From: CBFFRJ01 sp051486985
GTDB lineage: Bacteria > Pseudomonadota > Gammaproteobacteria > Enterobacterales > Enterobacteriaceae
Length of the DNA stretch: 64,000 bases
Reading direction: 5' to 3'
Assembly: GCF_051486985.1 (NCBI RefSeq)
Contig: NZ_JAHVDV010000021.1
Location: forward strand, 28,349-92,348
Program-made: the position numbers and the translations under genes
Notes under the pieces: generated by a model
Told to the model about the DNA's origin: nothing
Database searches by the model: none
What the model saw: the letters and a program-made list of their open reading frames with translations, nothing else
In this document: one piece after another, positions 43,558-51,969 of the stretch
How the letters are laid out: the number at the start of each line of letters is the position of its first letter
Numbering within the stretch: position 1 is the stretch's first letter

Positions 43558-44376
43558 TCAATGCTCTTCAGATGCCATCGACAGATAGACAATCGTCAGA
43601 ACCATGAAAATGAAGGCTTGCAGCGTAATGATCAGGATGTGGAAAATGGCCCATGGCACATTCAGAACCCACTGTGACCACCACGGCAACAGACCAGCAA
43701 TCAGAATGAAAATCAACTCACCGGCGTACATGTTGCCGAACAGTCGCAGACCGAGAGAAACCGGTTTGGACAGCAGGCTAACACCTTCCAGGATCAGGTT
43801 GACCGGAATAAACACCGGATGGTTGAACGGCTGGAGTGTCAGCTCTTTAGCAAAACCACCGAGGCCTTTCATTTTGATGCTGTAGAACAGAATCAGGATA
43901 AATACGCCCAACGCCATGGAGAGTGTAATGTTTACGTCCGCAGACGGCACCACACGCAAAGCAGGCAGACCAAAGATGTGCTCGCCGATATAAGGCAGCA
44001 GGTCGATAGGCAGCAAATCCATCAGGTTCATCAGGAATACCCAGACGAAAATCGTCAGGGCCAGTGGCGCAATGAGCTTGCTTTTGCCGTGGTACATGTC
44101 TTTCACGCTACCGTTGACAAAACCAATAACCAGCTCAATTGCAGTCTGGAATTTCCCTGGTACGCCGCTGGTCGCCTTTTTGGCTACGCTGCGGAACATC
44201 ACCAGGAACAACAGACCCAGCGCCACCGAGAAAAACATGGAGTCGATGTTGAGCGTCCAGAAAGTGGCCGGGGGGTTATGCGGATCCACCAGCGAGAGCG
44301 TACGCAGGTCCAGCTGAAGGTTGTTCAGATGGTGGCCAATGTACTCCTGCGGTGTTGAGATTTCTCCTGCAGACAT
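43558..44376 (-). CDS. atpB: ATP synthase Fo subunit a, 272 aa
   Basis: Polytopic channel subunit with the essential Arg in SLGLRLFGNMYAGEL, which faces Asp61 of subunit c. One residue longer than E. coli AtpB. Lies 8 bp after atpI. Confidence 0.97.
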   Translation of the reverse strand: MSAGEISTPQEYIGHHLNNLQLDLRTLSLVDPHNPPATFWTLNIDSMFFSVALGLLFLVMFRSVAKKATSGVPGKFQTAIELVIGFVNGSVKDMYHGKSKLIAPLALTIFVWVFLMNLMDLLPIDLLPYIGEHIFGLPALRVVPSADVNITLSMALGVFILILFYSIKMKGLGGFAKELTLQPFNHPVFIPVNLILEGVSLLSKPVSLGLRLFGNMYAGELIFILIAGLLPWWSQWVLNVPWAIFHILIITLQAFIFMVLTIVYLSMASEEH

Positions 44377-44384
44377 GATGCCTC

Positions 44385-44765
44385 TTACCCTTTGTTGTTA
44401 ATTACAGCGGGTGCCAGTATCTGAACAACCAGCACCGAAACCCACGTGACTATCAGCGGTGAAAACTCCGCCTTAAAAACCGCCAGCGCCACCACCAGCA
44501 ACACGAATGTTGCCAACACCTTAAACGCTTCACCGAAGGCGAAGGACCAGGCCATGCGGCCTTTGACAGGTGTATGTGCCTGATGACGCCAGGCAAAAAT
44601 CATAAACAACATATTTGGCAAAAATACTGCCATCCCCCCACACGCGGCGGAGAGGCCCCAGAAGGGGTCTTTGAGGCTAAACAGCGTTCCTGAAATAATC
44701 ACAGCCAGAAGCTGAATAAGCAGAAGCTTGCGAGCAACGTTTCGACTTAATAGCGACACCGACAT
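44385..44765 (-). CDS. atpI: ATP synthase accessory protein AtpI, 126 aa
   Basis: Four hydrophobic helices; begins MSVSLLSRNVARKLLLIQL and ends LVVQILAPAVINNKG as in E. coli AtpI. Start ATG 44765 with AGGAG 8 bp upstream is preferred over GTG 44774. It helps assemble the c ring and possibly brings Mg. First gene of the atp operon. Confidence 0.93.
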   Translation of the reverse strand: MSVSLLSRNVARKLLLIQLLAVIISGTLFSLKDPFWGLSAACGGMAVFLPNMLFMIFAWRHQAHTPVKGRMAWSFAFGEAFKVLATFVLLVVALAVFKAEFSPLIVTWVSVLVVQILAPAVINNKG

Positions 44766-45378
44766 CGTATTCACTCCTGCTCACTTCGAGGTATGCCGCG
44801 TGTCGTATAAAACGTTCTTTAACGCCCGGAGTCAAGCACCAAAAAGCGGTCAAATTATACGGTGCGGCCCCGTGAATTCAAACAATAAGTAGCGAAAAGG
44901 TGAATAAATGTTTAAATATTTTTCTCGACGCCTATTTTTCAACTTTTAGGGAAACTGTGAACCTTTAAGCAAAATCTCAAATAACGCGAAAACCCTGAGA
45001 TTAAAGTGCGTACCAGATCACAATTTAAACATTTATGCGTTCGCCTGAAGAGGGCCCTGCGGAAAATGCGCCATTTCAAGGTTTTGATATTTCAGTCGAT
45101 TATCTTCAACTCTTTTTAAAACAGCCTGGTACACCTAAAAAACCTTTTATTGACAATTATAATAATTATTTAACATCTCATTTTGCGTGACTTTGCCGAT
45201 TTTTAGCAGCCTGATATTTTCAGGGTTGACTATTTTAAGGGTTAATAAAAATCTGCACGTTAAAATCCGGAAAATTATCGGTAACAACTGCGTTAAATGT
45301 AACCGAACGTATCACCGTAACGGGTGCCCATTTTTAACAATCTAAAAACAGCACAAATTCTACATTTTTTAAGAAAAT
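44766..45378. other. AT-rich 613-bp gap between rsmG and atpI
   Basis: No credible gene. It must hold the atp operon promoter (minus strand). The part 44880-45378 is strikingly AT-rich. A plus-strand TTGACA (45150-45155) with TAACAT 15 bp on, and a minus-strand TATAAT within ATTATTATAATTG (about 45156-45166), are visible, but I cannot assign the real start. A gap of similar size is present in E. coli. Confidence 0.5.
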
Positions 45379-46002
45379 TTAAATTTTGTTTATCTTAACG
45401 ACTACCAAATGGCGCTCGCCATCAAGGTGAGGCACGTTTAATTCAATAACTGATTCCACGGCAAGCTCCGAAGGCAGGAGCGCGATTTCATCCGAAGGAA
45501 TCAAGCCCTTAAGTGCATAGAAGCGCCCGTTCTCGGCAGGTAAATGATGGCACCAGTTGACCATGTCCGTGAGCGACGCGAAGGCACGACTGATCACGCC
45601 ATCAAACGGCGGATCGGCAGGGAAATCTTCAACACGACTCTGGACAGGAGCAATATTCGTCAGCTTAAGCTCATGCTGAACCTGTTTCAGGAAACGTACC
45701 CGCTTACCCAGGCTGTCAAGCAAGGTGAAATGTGCATCAGGAAGCACAATGGCGAGAGGGATTCCCGGTAAACCCGGCCCCGTCCCCACATCAATAAAAC
45801 GTTCCCCCTGCAAATACGGAGCAGCCACAATGCTGTCGAGAATATGGCGGACAAGCATTTCATCAGGGTTACGCACCGATGTCAGATTGTAGGCTTTGTT
45901 CCACTTATGCAGCATTTCGACATAGGCGACCAGTTTATGTTTCTGGTGATCGGTGAGCGAAATAGCGGCTTCATCCAGCAGACGGGAAAGTTTGTTAAAC
46001 AC
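45379..46002 (-). CDS. rsmG: 16S rRNA (guanine-527 N7) methyltransferase RsmG, 207 aa
   Basis: SAM-dependent Rossmann methyltransferase with FIDVGTGPGLPGIPLAI (motif I) and a full-length match to E. coli RsmG (207). It methylates G527 of 16S rRNA; its loss gives low-level streptomycin resistance. It lies 103 bp after mnmG, as in the gid operon. Confidence 0.97.
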   Translation of the reverse strand: MFNKLSRLLDEAAISLTDHQKHKLVAYVEMLHKWNKAYNLTSVRNPDEMLVRHILDSIVAAPYLQGERFIDVGTGPGLPGIPLAIVLPDAHFTLLDSLGKRVRFLKQVQHELKLTNIAPVQSRVEDFPADPPFDGVISRAFASLTDMVNWCHHLPAENGRFYALKGLIPSDEIALLPSELAVESVIELNVPHLDGERHLVVVKINKI

Positions 46003-46105
46003 AGTGAATACCTGTTAAAGATGCCAGGCGGGTAACGCGATGTTCACCCGCTTCAGAGAGTTTGTCTACCCGGTGAGCATAGCGCCACCGGGTAAGAGTG
46101 ACATG

Positions 46106-47995
46106 TTACGCGCTACGGCGCAGCATGCCCTGCTTTTTCAGCCACACCAGCAAAATGGAGATGGCCGCAGGCGTAATACCGGAAATACGTGACGCCTGTC
46201 CGATAGACGCAGGTTTATGATCGTTAAGCTTAGCGATCACCTCATTAGACAACCCGCTAACCTGGCGATAATCCAGTGAAGCAGGCAAAAGCGTATTCTC
46301 ATTGCGCTGCTGCTTTTCAATTTCGTCCTGCTGGCGGGCGATATACCCTTCGTACTTCACCTGGATCTCAACCTGTTCGGCCGCCTGCACATCCGTCAGG
46401 CCCGGTGCGAACGCGGTCAGTTGCACCAGCTGGTCATAAGTCATTTCCGGGCGACGCAGTAAATCTTCACCGCTGGCTTCACGTGACAGGGGTGCCGTCA
46501 GATTTTTATTCACTTCCGGCGCGGTTTCAGAGGTGGGATTAACCCACACGGATTTCAGACGCTGACGCTCACGCTCAATATTCTCCAGTTTCTCATTGAA
46601 GCGCGCCCAACGTTCGTCATCCACCAGCCCCAGCTCGCGACCTTTTTCGGTTAAGCGCAGATCGGCATTGTCTTCACGCAGCATCAGGCGATATTCAGCG
46701 CGAGAGGTGAACATACGGTAGGGTTCTTTGGTCCCCAGCGTACACAGATCGTCCACCAGCACTCCCAGATAAGCTTCAGAGCGCGCCGGTGCCCACCCCT
46801 CTTTCTCGGCAGAGCTGCGTGCGGCGTTCAGGCCAGCCAGCAATCCTTGTGCAGCAGCTTCTTCGTAACCGGTAGTGCCGTTGATCTGTCCGGCAAAGAA
46901 CAGCCCCTGAATATATTTGCTTTCCAGCGTTGGTTTCAGGTCACGCGGGTCGAAGAAATCGTACTCAATGGCATAGCCCGGACGAACGATTTTCGCATTT
47001 TCCATGCCCTGCATAGAGCGAACAATTTTCATCTGGACGTCGAACGGCAGGCTGGTGGAGATACCGTTCGGATAAATTTCGTTTGAGGTCAGCCCTTCCG
47101 GTTCAAGGAAGATCTGGTGCTGGTTACGATCGGCAAAGCGCATCACTTTATCTTCGATCGACGGGCAGTACCGTGGGCCGATCCCCTCGATCACGCCGGC
47201 ATACATGGGGCTACGATCGAGGTTATCACGGATCACGTCATGCGTTTTCTCATTGGTGTGCGTGATGTAACAAGGCACCTGACGCGGATGCTGGGCCGCA
47301 TTGCCCATGAACGAGAAAACCGGCATCGGGTTATCGCCATGCTGTTGCGCCAGTACACTGAAATCAATGGTGCGCGCATCAATACGCGGCGGCGTACCCG
47401 TTTTAAGGCGGCTTACGCGCAGCGGCAGTTCACGCAGTCGACGTGAAAGCGGAATGGATGGCGGATCGCCAGCACGGCCACCGCTGTAGTTATCCAGACC
47501 AATATGAATTTTGCCGTCCAGGAAAGTCCCGACCGTCAGCACGACTGCTTTGGCACGGAATTTCAATCCCATTTGCGTAACCGCACCCACAACACGATCG
47601 TTTTCCACGATCAAATCTTCAACGGCCTGTTGGAAGATCATCAAGTTCGGTTGGTTTTCCAGGGCAGTGCGCACCGCTTGCCGATAGAGAACTCGATCCG
47701 CCTGAGCACGCGTCGCCCGCACTGCAGGGCCTTTGCTTGCGTTTAGTATCCTAAACTGAATACCTGCCTGATCGATCGCTTTCGCCATCAAGCCGCCAAG
47801 GGCATCCACTTCCTTCACCAGGTGTCCTTTCCCAATACCGCCGATCGCCGGGTTGCAGCTCATCTGCCCCAGAGTGTCGATATTGTGTGTCAAAAGCAGG
47901 GTTTGTTGACCCATACGCGCTGCGGCCATCGCGGCCTCAGTGCCTGCATGACCCCCGCCAATGATGATGACGTCAAAAGGATCCGGATAAAACAT
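46106..47995 (-). CDS. mnmG: tRNA uridine-5-carboxymethylaminomethyl enzyme MnmG (GidA), 629 aa
   Basis: FAD-binding motif GGGHAGTEAA near the N-terminus, the signature CNPAIGGIGKGHLVKE and GLFFAGQINGTTGYEEAAAQG. Length equals E. coli MnmG. It works with MnmE. Its transcription reads away from oriC, and in E. coli it influences initiation. Confidence 0.98.
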   Translation of the reverse strand: MFYPDPFDVIIIGGGHAGTEAAMAAARMGQQTLLLTHNIDTLGQMSCNPAIGGIGKGHLVKEVDALGGLMAKAIDQAGIQFRILNASKGPAVRATRAQADRVLYRQAVRTALENQPNLMIFQQAVEDLIVENDRVVGAVTQMGLKFRAKAVVLTVGTFLDGKIHIGLDNYSGGRAGDPPSIPLSRRLRELPLRVSRLKTGTPPRIDARTIDFSVLAQQHGDNPMPVFSFMGNAAQHPRQVPCYITHTNEKTHDVIRDNLDRSPMYAGVIEGIGPRYCPSIEDKVMRFADRNQHQIFLEPEGLTSNEIYPNGISTSLPFDVQMKIVRSMQGMENAKIVRPGYAIEYDFFDPRDLKPTLESKYIQGLFFAGQINGTTGYEEAAAQGLLAGLNAARSSAEKEGWAPARSEAYLGVLVDDLCTLGTKEPYRMFTSRAEYRLMLREDNADLRLTEKGRELGLVDDERWARFNEKLENIERERQRLKSVWVNPTSETAPEVNKNLTAPLSREASGEDLLRRPEMTYDQLVQLTAFAPGLTDVQAAEQVEIQVKYEGYIARQQDEIEKQQRNENTLLPASLDYRQVSGLSNEVIAKLNDHKPASIGQASRISGITPAAISILLVWLKKQGMLRRSA

Positions 47996-48163
47996 GGTGA
48001 ATTGCCTCGCGTAAAGCGGTTAGAAATGGAATTGAAGCCCGGGCCGTGGATTCTACTCAACTTTAGCTCAGGGAGAAAGCGCTGGGATCCTGGGTATTAA
48101 AAAGAAGATCTTTAAATAAAGAGATCTGTTCTATTGTGATCTCTTATTAGGATCCCGCTTGCT

Positions 48164-48172
48164 TGTGGATAA
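48164..48172 (-). promoter_or_regulatory. DnaA box R1 (high affinity)
   Basis: TGTGGATAA is the reverse complement of the perfect consensus TTATCCACA. It is next to the unwinding element, where R1 anchors the DnaA filament. Confidence 0.93.
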
Positions 48173-48269
48173 GCCGGATCCGGCTAATAAGATCATCATC
48201 TTAAGACGGATCATAGGTTGTGAATGATCGGTGATCCTGGCCAGTATAAGCTGGGATCAAAAGGGCTAC

Positions 48270-48278
48270 TTATACACA
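48270..48278 (+). promoter_or_regulatory. DnaA box R2
   Basis: TTATACACA, identical to E. coli R2 (one change from the consensus). Confidence 0.9.
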
Positions 48279-48304
48279 ACTCAAAAAGTAATCAACGGTT
48301 GTTC

Positions 48305-48313
48305 TTTGGATAA
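48305..48313 (-). promoter_or_regulatory. DnaA box R3 (weak)
   Basis: TTTGGATAA is the reverse complement of TTATCCAAA, the weak box R3, in the context GTTCTTTGGATAACTACCGG as in E. coli. Confidence 0.85.
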
Positions 48314-48343
48314 CTACCGGTTGATCAGTGCTTTTAAGCATAG

Positions 48344-48352
48344 TTATCCACA
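48344..48352 (+). promoter_or_regulatory. DnaA box R4 (high affinity)
   Basis: TTATCCACA, perfect consensus, at the right boundary of oriC next to the mioC stop codon. Confidence 0.93.
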
Positions 48353-48368
48353 ACTGTTTGCGTGATCT

Positions 48369-48818
48369 TTAATCGTTTTTGAGTAAATTAATCCAGGATC
48401 CCAGCCAAATTTCAGCCGGATCTTCAGGAATGTCATGCTCAAGCACGTTAATTTTTGCCGTTTCGCCGATCTGTTTTGCACCATGGGTCTTAAGAGCGTC
48501 TTCGATTTTCTCAATCGCACCACAGAAAGTGTCATATTCCCGGCTACCGATCCCGATTGCGCCAAAACGAACCCCGGAAAGATCGGGGGCTTGTTCCTGC
48601 AACTGATCGTGTAAAGGCTGAATATTGTCAGGAAGGTCACCTGCGCCGTGGGTTGAGCTCACCACCAGCCAGATGCCTTCCTGCGGCAGATCTTCCAGCA
48701 GAGGGCCATGCAGAGTTTCAGTACTAAAACCCGCTTCTTCCAGCTTTTCAGCCAGATGTTCAGCCACGTATTCCGCACCGCCCAGGGTGCTGCCACTAAT
48801 AAGCGTAATATCTGCCAT
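48369..48818 (-). CDS. mioC: Flavodoxin-like FMN-binding protein MioC, 149 aa
   Basis: Short-chain flavodoxin fold: FMN phosphate loop SGSTLGGAEYV, SSTHGAGDLPDN and GIGSREYDTFCGA. Start ATG 48818 with GGAG 8 bp upstream matches E. coli. It is linked to biotin synthase activity. Its transcription reads into oriC. Confidence 0.95.
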   Translation of the reverse strand: MADITLISGSTLGGAEYVAEHLAEKLEEAGFSTETLHGPLLEDLPQEGIWLVVSSTHGAGDLPDNIQPLHDQLQEQAPDLSGVRFGAIGIGSREYDTFCGAIEKIEDALKTHGAKQIGETAKINVLEHDIPEDPAEIWLGSWINLLKND

Positions 48819-48876
48819 GAAGTCCACTCCGGTTAAGAGGGGCGTATTGTACGCTGTGAATGAGCTGGGATCTACC

Positions 48877-48885
48877 TGTGGACAA
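48877..48885 (-). promoter_or_regulatory. DnaA box in the mioC promoter
   Basis: TGTGGACAA is the reverse complement of TTGTCCACA, one base from consensus. It lies 58 bp upstream of the mioC start, like the E. coli site through which DnaA represses mioC. Confidence 0.75.
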
Positions 48886-48917
48886 TATGGGTATTAGGGC
48901 TGAATAAAAATAGCACG

Positions 48918-49376
48918 TTATGGACGGATCGTACGCATTATGGGGTTTTGCAGCGAGATCAGCGTCTCGGTGGACTGGATTTCATCGATGGTCTGGATCT
49001 TGTTGATAAGCACCTGCTGCAGGGCATCAATCGATCGGCACATGACTTTAATAAAAATACTGTAATGCCCGGTGGTGTAATAGGCCTCCGTGACTTCTTC
49101 AAGGCTTTCCAGCCTGGCGAGAGCTGAAGGGTAATCTTTTGCGCTCTTTAAAATGATGCCGATAAAGCAGCAGACGTCATAACCTAATTGTTTGGGGCTG
49201 ACATCAATACGGGCACCGGTGATGATGCCCGCCTGCTTCATTTTCTCTACCCGCACGTGAATAGTTCCGGGACTGACGCCGAACTGCTTGGCCAGTTCGG
49301 CATAGGCGGTACGTGCATTCGCCATCAATGCCTCAAGAATGCCGCGGTCCAGATTGTCGATCTGATAATTTTCCAT
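48918..49376 (-). CDS. asnC: Lrp-family transcriptional regulator AsnC, 152 aa
   Basis: N-terminal winged HTH (NARTAYAELAKQFGVSPGTIHVRVEKMK) and C-terminal RAM domain that binds asparagine. Length equals E. coli AsnC. It activates the divergent asnA when asparagine is scarce and represses itself. Confidence 0.96.
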   Translation of the reverse strand: MENYQIDNLDRGILEALMANARTAYAELAKQFGVSPGTIHVRVEKMKQAGIITGARIDVSPKQLGYDVCCFIGIILKSAKDYPSALARLESLEEVTEAYYTTGHYSIFIKVMCRSIDALQQVLINKIQTIDEIQSTETLISLQNPIMRTIRP

Positions 49377-49528
49377 AGGTTTTTCTTATGTTGAATAGAC
49401 AATCTTTCTATTTTAGCGGCTCATTTTAACGAATCAAAACCCCGACGGCCTTTTTTGTTATGGATTATTGAATAACGGGCTTTTTTTGTTGCTTAATGTT
49501 TACAACAGACAGCGCAAAGGAAGAAAAA

Positions 49529-50521
49529 ATGAAATCCGCTTACATCAGCAAACAACGTCAGATTATTTTCGTGAAGTCGCATTTCTCTCGTCAGCTGGAA
49601 GAAAAACTGGGGCTTATTGAAGTGCAGGCACCCATTTTGAGCCGCGTTGGGGATGGCACTCAGGATAACCTGTCGGGGGCTGAGAAAGCGGTGCAGGTGA
49701 AGGTCAAAAACCTGCCTGAGGCACAGTTTGAAGTGGTGCATTCTTTGGCTAAATGGAAACGTAAGACCCTGGGCCAGCATGATTTTAGCGCAGGGGAGGG
49801 CTTGTACACGCACATGAAAGCCCTGCGTCCTGACGAAGATCGCCTGTCACCTATTCATTCGGTTTATGTCGATCAGTGGGACTGGGAACGGGTGATGGGC
49901 GAGGGCGAACGTCACACTGGTACGCTGAAAGCAACGGTAGAAGCCATTTACGCCGGTATCAAAGCGACCGAAACGGCCGTTAGTAAAGAGTTTGGTCTGA
50001 CGGCGTTTCTGCCAGAGCAAATCCATTTTGTACATAGCCAGGAGCTGCTGAGTCGTTTCCCGGATCTGGATGCCAAAGGCCGCGAACGTGCCATCGCCAA
50101 AGAGCTGGGCGCCGTTTTCCTGATAGGCATTGGTGGAAAACTGAGTAACGGTAAACGTCACGACGTGCGCGCGCCGGATTATGATGACTGGAGCACCCCT
50201 GGTGACAGCGGCTTACAAGGTCTCAATGGCGACATCCTGGTGTGGAACCCGGTGCTGGAAGATGTGCTGGAGCTCTCTTCTATGGGGATCCGCGTGGATG
50301 CAGAGACACTGAAACGTCAGCTCAAACTGACCGATGATGAAGATCGTCTGCGTCTCGAATGGCACCAGGCGCTGGTGCAGGGTGACATGCCGCAAACCAT
50401 TGGTGGCGGCATTGGTCAGTCACGCCTGACCATGCTTTTGCTGCAACTGCCGCATATCGGCCAGGTGCAGTGTGGAGTCTGGCCTGAGCAGGTTCATGCC
50501 AGCGTACCTTCTCTGCTTTAA
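49529..50521 (+). CDS. asnA: Aspartate-ammonia ligase (asparagine synthetase A), 330 aa
   Basis: Class II aaRS-like fold: begins MKSAYISKQRQIIFVKSHFSRQLEEKL and includes GDGTQDNLSGAEKAV and GGGIGQSRLTMLLLQ (motif 3). Starting at ATG 49529 gives 330 aa, as in E. coli. It makes asparagine from aspartate, ammonia and ATP. The last 4 bp overlap the end of convergent viaA. Confidence 0.97.
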   Translation: MKSAYISKQRQIIFVKSHFSRQLEEKLGLIEVQAPILSRVGDGTQDNLSGAEKAVQVKVKNLPEAQFEVVHSLAKWKRKTLGQHDFSAGEGLYTHMKALRPDEDRLSPIHSVYVDQWDWERVMGEGERHTGTLKATVEAIYAGIKATETAVSKEFGLTAFLPEQIHFVHSQELLSRFPDLDAKGRERAIAKELGAVFLIGIGGKLSNGKRHDVRAPDYDDWSTPGDSGLQGLNGDILVWNPVLEDVLELSSMGIRVDAETLKRQLKLTDDEDRLRLEWHQALVQGDMPQTIGGGIGQSRLTMLLLQLPHIGQVQCGVWPEQVHASVPSLL

Positions 50522-51969
50522 CGTTTCCAGCGGCGCAGCAGGCGGCTGCGCATTCCGGTGTCAAAGCGCCAGATATGATCGAAGATCCGCATGATGCCGG
50601 GTTTCCCGTGTGCTGACATCGCCACCGCATGAAAACGTTGCTGGTGCACGCTCTGCAGTTCCTTCACATTGCTGACCACATCGTCCGGCAGACGCTGGGC
50701 GATAAAGTCAGAGATGACCACCGCATCGGCGTCATACCACTCTCCCCCCTGCATGCGTTCAATAATGGCGCGAAAACAGCTCGCAATGTCGGTACCGCCA
50801 CGAAAACGCTGGCTGAGAAAACGGATAGCCTGTTCCAGCCCCTGTTGGCAGGTAAGCTCATAGCGCACGACTTCGCTGGAAAAAAGCATGATGTAACAGC
50901 GCCGTTTATCCGCCAGGGCAACGCGCATCAGCGCGAGACAAAATGCTTTGGCGCACTGCTCATTGAATCCTCCCATCGATCCTGACGTGTCAACGCAGAC
51001 GATAAAAGGACCGCGCGGCTGCTCGTCAAAATCCTGATGTACTACCGGCCGCTCGGTGACCCGTTCATGCCAGGCATCGCCATGCAGTCGATACGTGATC
51101 AGCTGCTTTTCCACCAGCCGGCGATAAAACTCGTATTCCAGCTCCGTGATACCCAGTGTCGCCAGTTCTGGTGGTAACAGGCGCAGGATATCGTCGCTTT
51201 GATGTATGCCATCGACCTGTTCTGGTACCGTTGACGGCTCCCGAACCAACGTGCGAAAGGTTTCCATCGGCGCATCTTTTCGGGGAACGGATTTCGCCTC
51301 TCGCGAGCGCCCGAGCTGTTCCGCCAGCTGTTTTAACTCCGGCTGTTCCGTTAAAAAATCGCCGTACTTTACGATGAGCTGATAATCGCCGCGTTTGATC
51401 TGCACGGCACTCATATCCCATAACCGCCCGGCGGCATTTTCATTTTCGATCAATACCGGTTCAAGCTGGCCGCTCAGCGTCATCCGATCCTGTACCTCGC
51501 TAAGCAACTGCTCTCGCTCTTCCTCTAACAACTGCTGATTAAAGGCAGTGGTTTGCACAACCAGACTCAGCCGCCAGCGTTGTAAAAAAAGCGTGTGCAG
51601 CGCAGGAGTAAAGGTAGGGTTATCGGCCACCATAGCATGCGCCTGGGATGCAAACGGCGAACGAAGCTTATCCAGCAGCGTCAGGATTTGTGGCAACTGG
51701 ACAATAAGTTGCGAGGTGGAAAGGCGCTGGCTCTGCTGGTAGGCCAACACTTCTTCCGTAAGTTCCGGCGGCGCCTGGGTCTCTTTCAGACGGCTTTTCA
51801 GCACCGTTCGCCAGCGAGGAATATCCTCCGTTATGGCATGGCGAAGGCGGGGAAATTTTTCAAAGAAAATAGCTAACTGTGGGGAGGCAAGTAACGCGAT
51901 GATTAATTCCTCAACCATCGCCTCCTCACCAATGGTCAAAATTGCATTCAGGGCATCTACCGTTAGCAT
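50518..51969 (-). CDS. viaA: VWA-domain co-chaperone ViaA, 483 aa
   Basis: A helical N-terminal half is followed by a C-terminal VWA domain with the MIDAS motif DTSGSMGG. Full-length match to E. coli ViaA (483). It partners RavA and modulates respiratory complexes and sensitisation to aminoglycosides under low oxygen. It overlaps ravA by 7 bp, so translation is coupled. Confidence 0.96.
   Translation of the reverse strand: MLTVDALNAILTIGEEAMVEELIIALLASPQLAIFFEKFPRLRHAITEDIPRWRTVLKSRLKETQAPPELTEEVLAYQQSQRLSTSQLIVQLPQILTLLDKLRSPFASQAHAMVADNPTFTPALHTLFLQRWRLSLVVQTTAFNQQLLEEEREQLLSEVQDRMTLSGQLEPVLIENENAAGRLWDMSAVQIKRGDYQLIVKYGDFLTEQPELKQLAEQLGRSREAKSVPRKDAPMETFRTLVREPSTVPEQVDGIHQSDDILRLLPPELATLGITELEYEFYRRLVEKQLITYRLHGDAWHERVTERPVVHQDFDEQPRGPFIVCVDTSGSMGGFNEQCAKAFCLALMRVALADKRRCYIMLFSSEVVRYELTCQQGLEQAIRFLSQRFRGGTDIASCFRAIIERMQGGEWYDADAVVISDFIAQRLPDDVVSNVKELQSVHQQRFHAVAMSAHGKPGIMRIFDHIWRFDTGMRSRLLRRWKR

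Larger units (their letters stand above)
48086..48366. other. oriC: oriC, chromosomal replication origin
   Basis: The mnmG-mioC interval closely follows E. coli oriC. The AT-rich unwinding element with GATC-starting 13-mers (48086-48155) is followed by DnaA boxes R1 TGTGGATAA (48164-48172), R2 TTATACACA (48270-48278), R3 TTTGGATAA (48305-48313) and R4 TTATCCACA (48344-48352). An IHF-type region lies near 48205-48230. Thirteen GATC Dam/SeqA sites occur in 48086-48366. Bidirectional replication should start at the left, AT-rich side. Confidence 0.97.

Noticed and set aside
45150..45176. Plus-strand promoter for an unknown RNA upstream of atpI
   Set aside because: TTGACA has only a 15-bp spacer to TAACAT and there is no terminator or conserved product downstream; insufficient for a feature.
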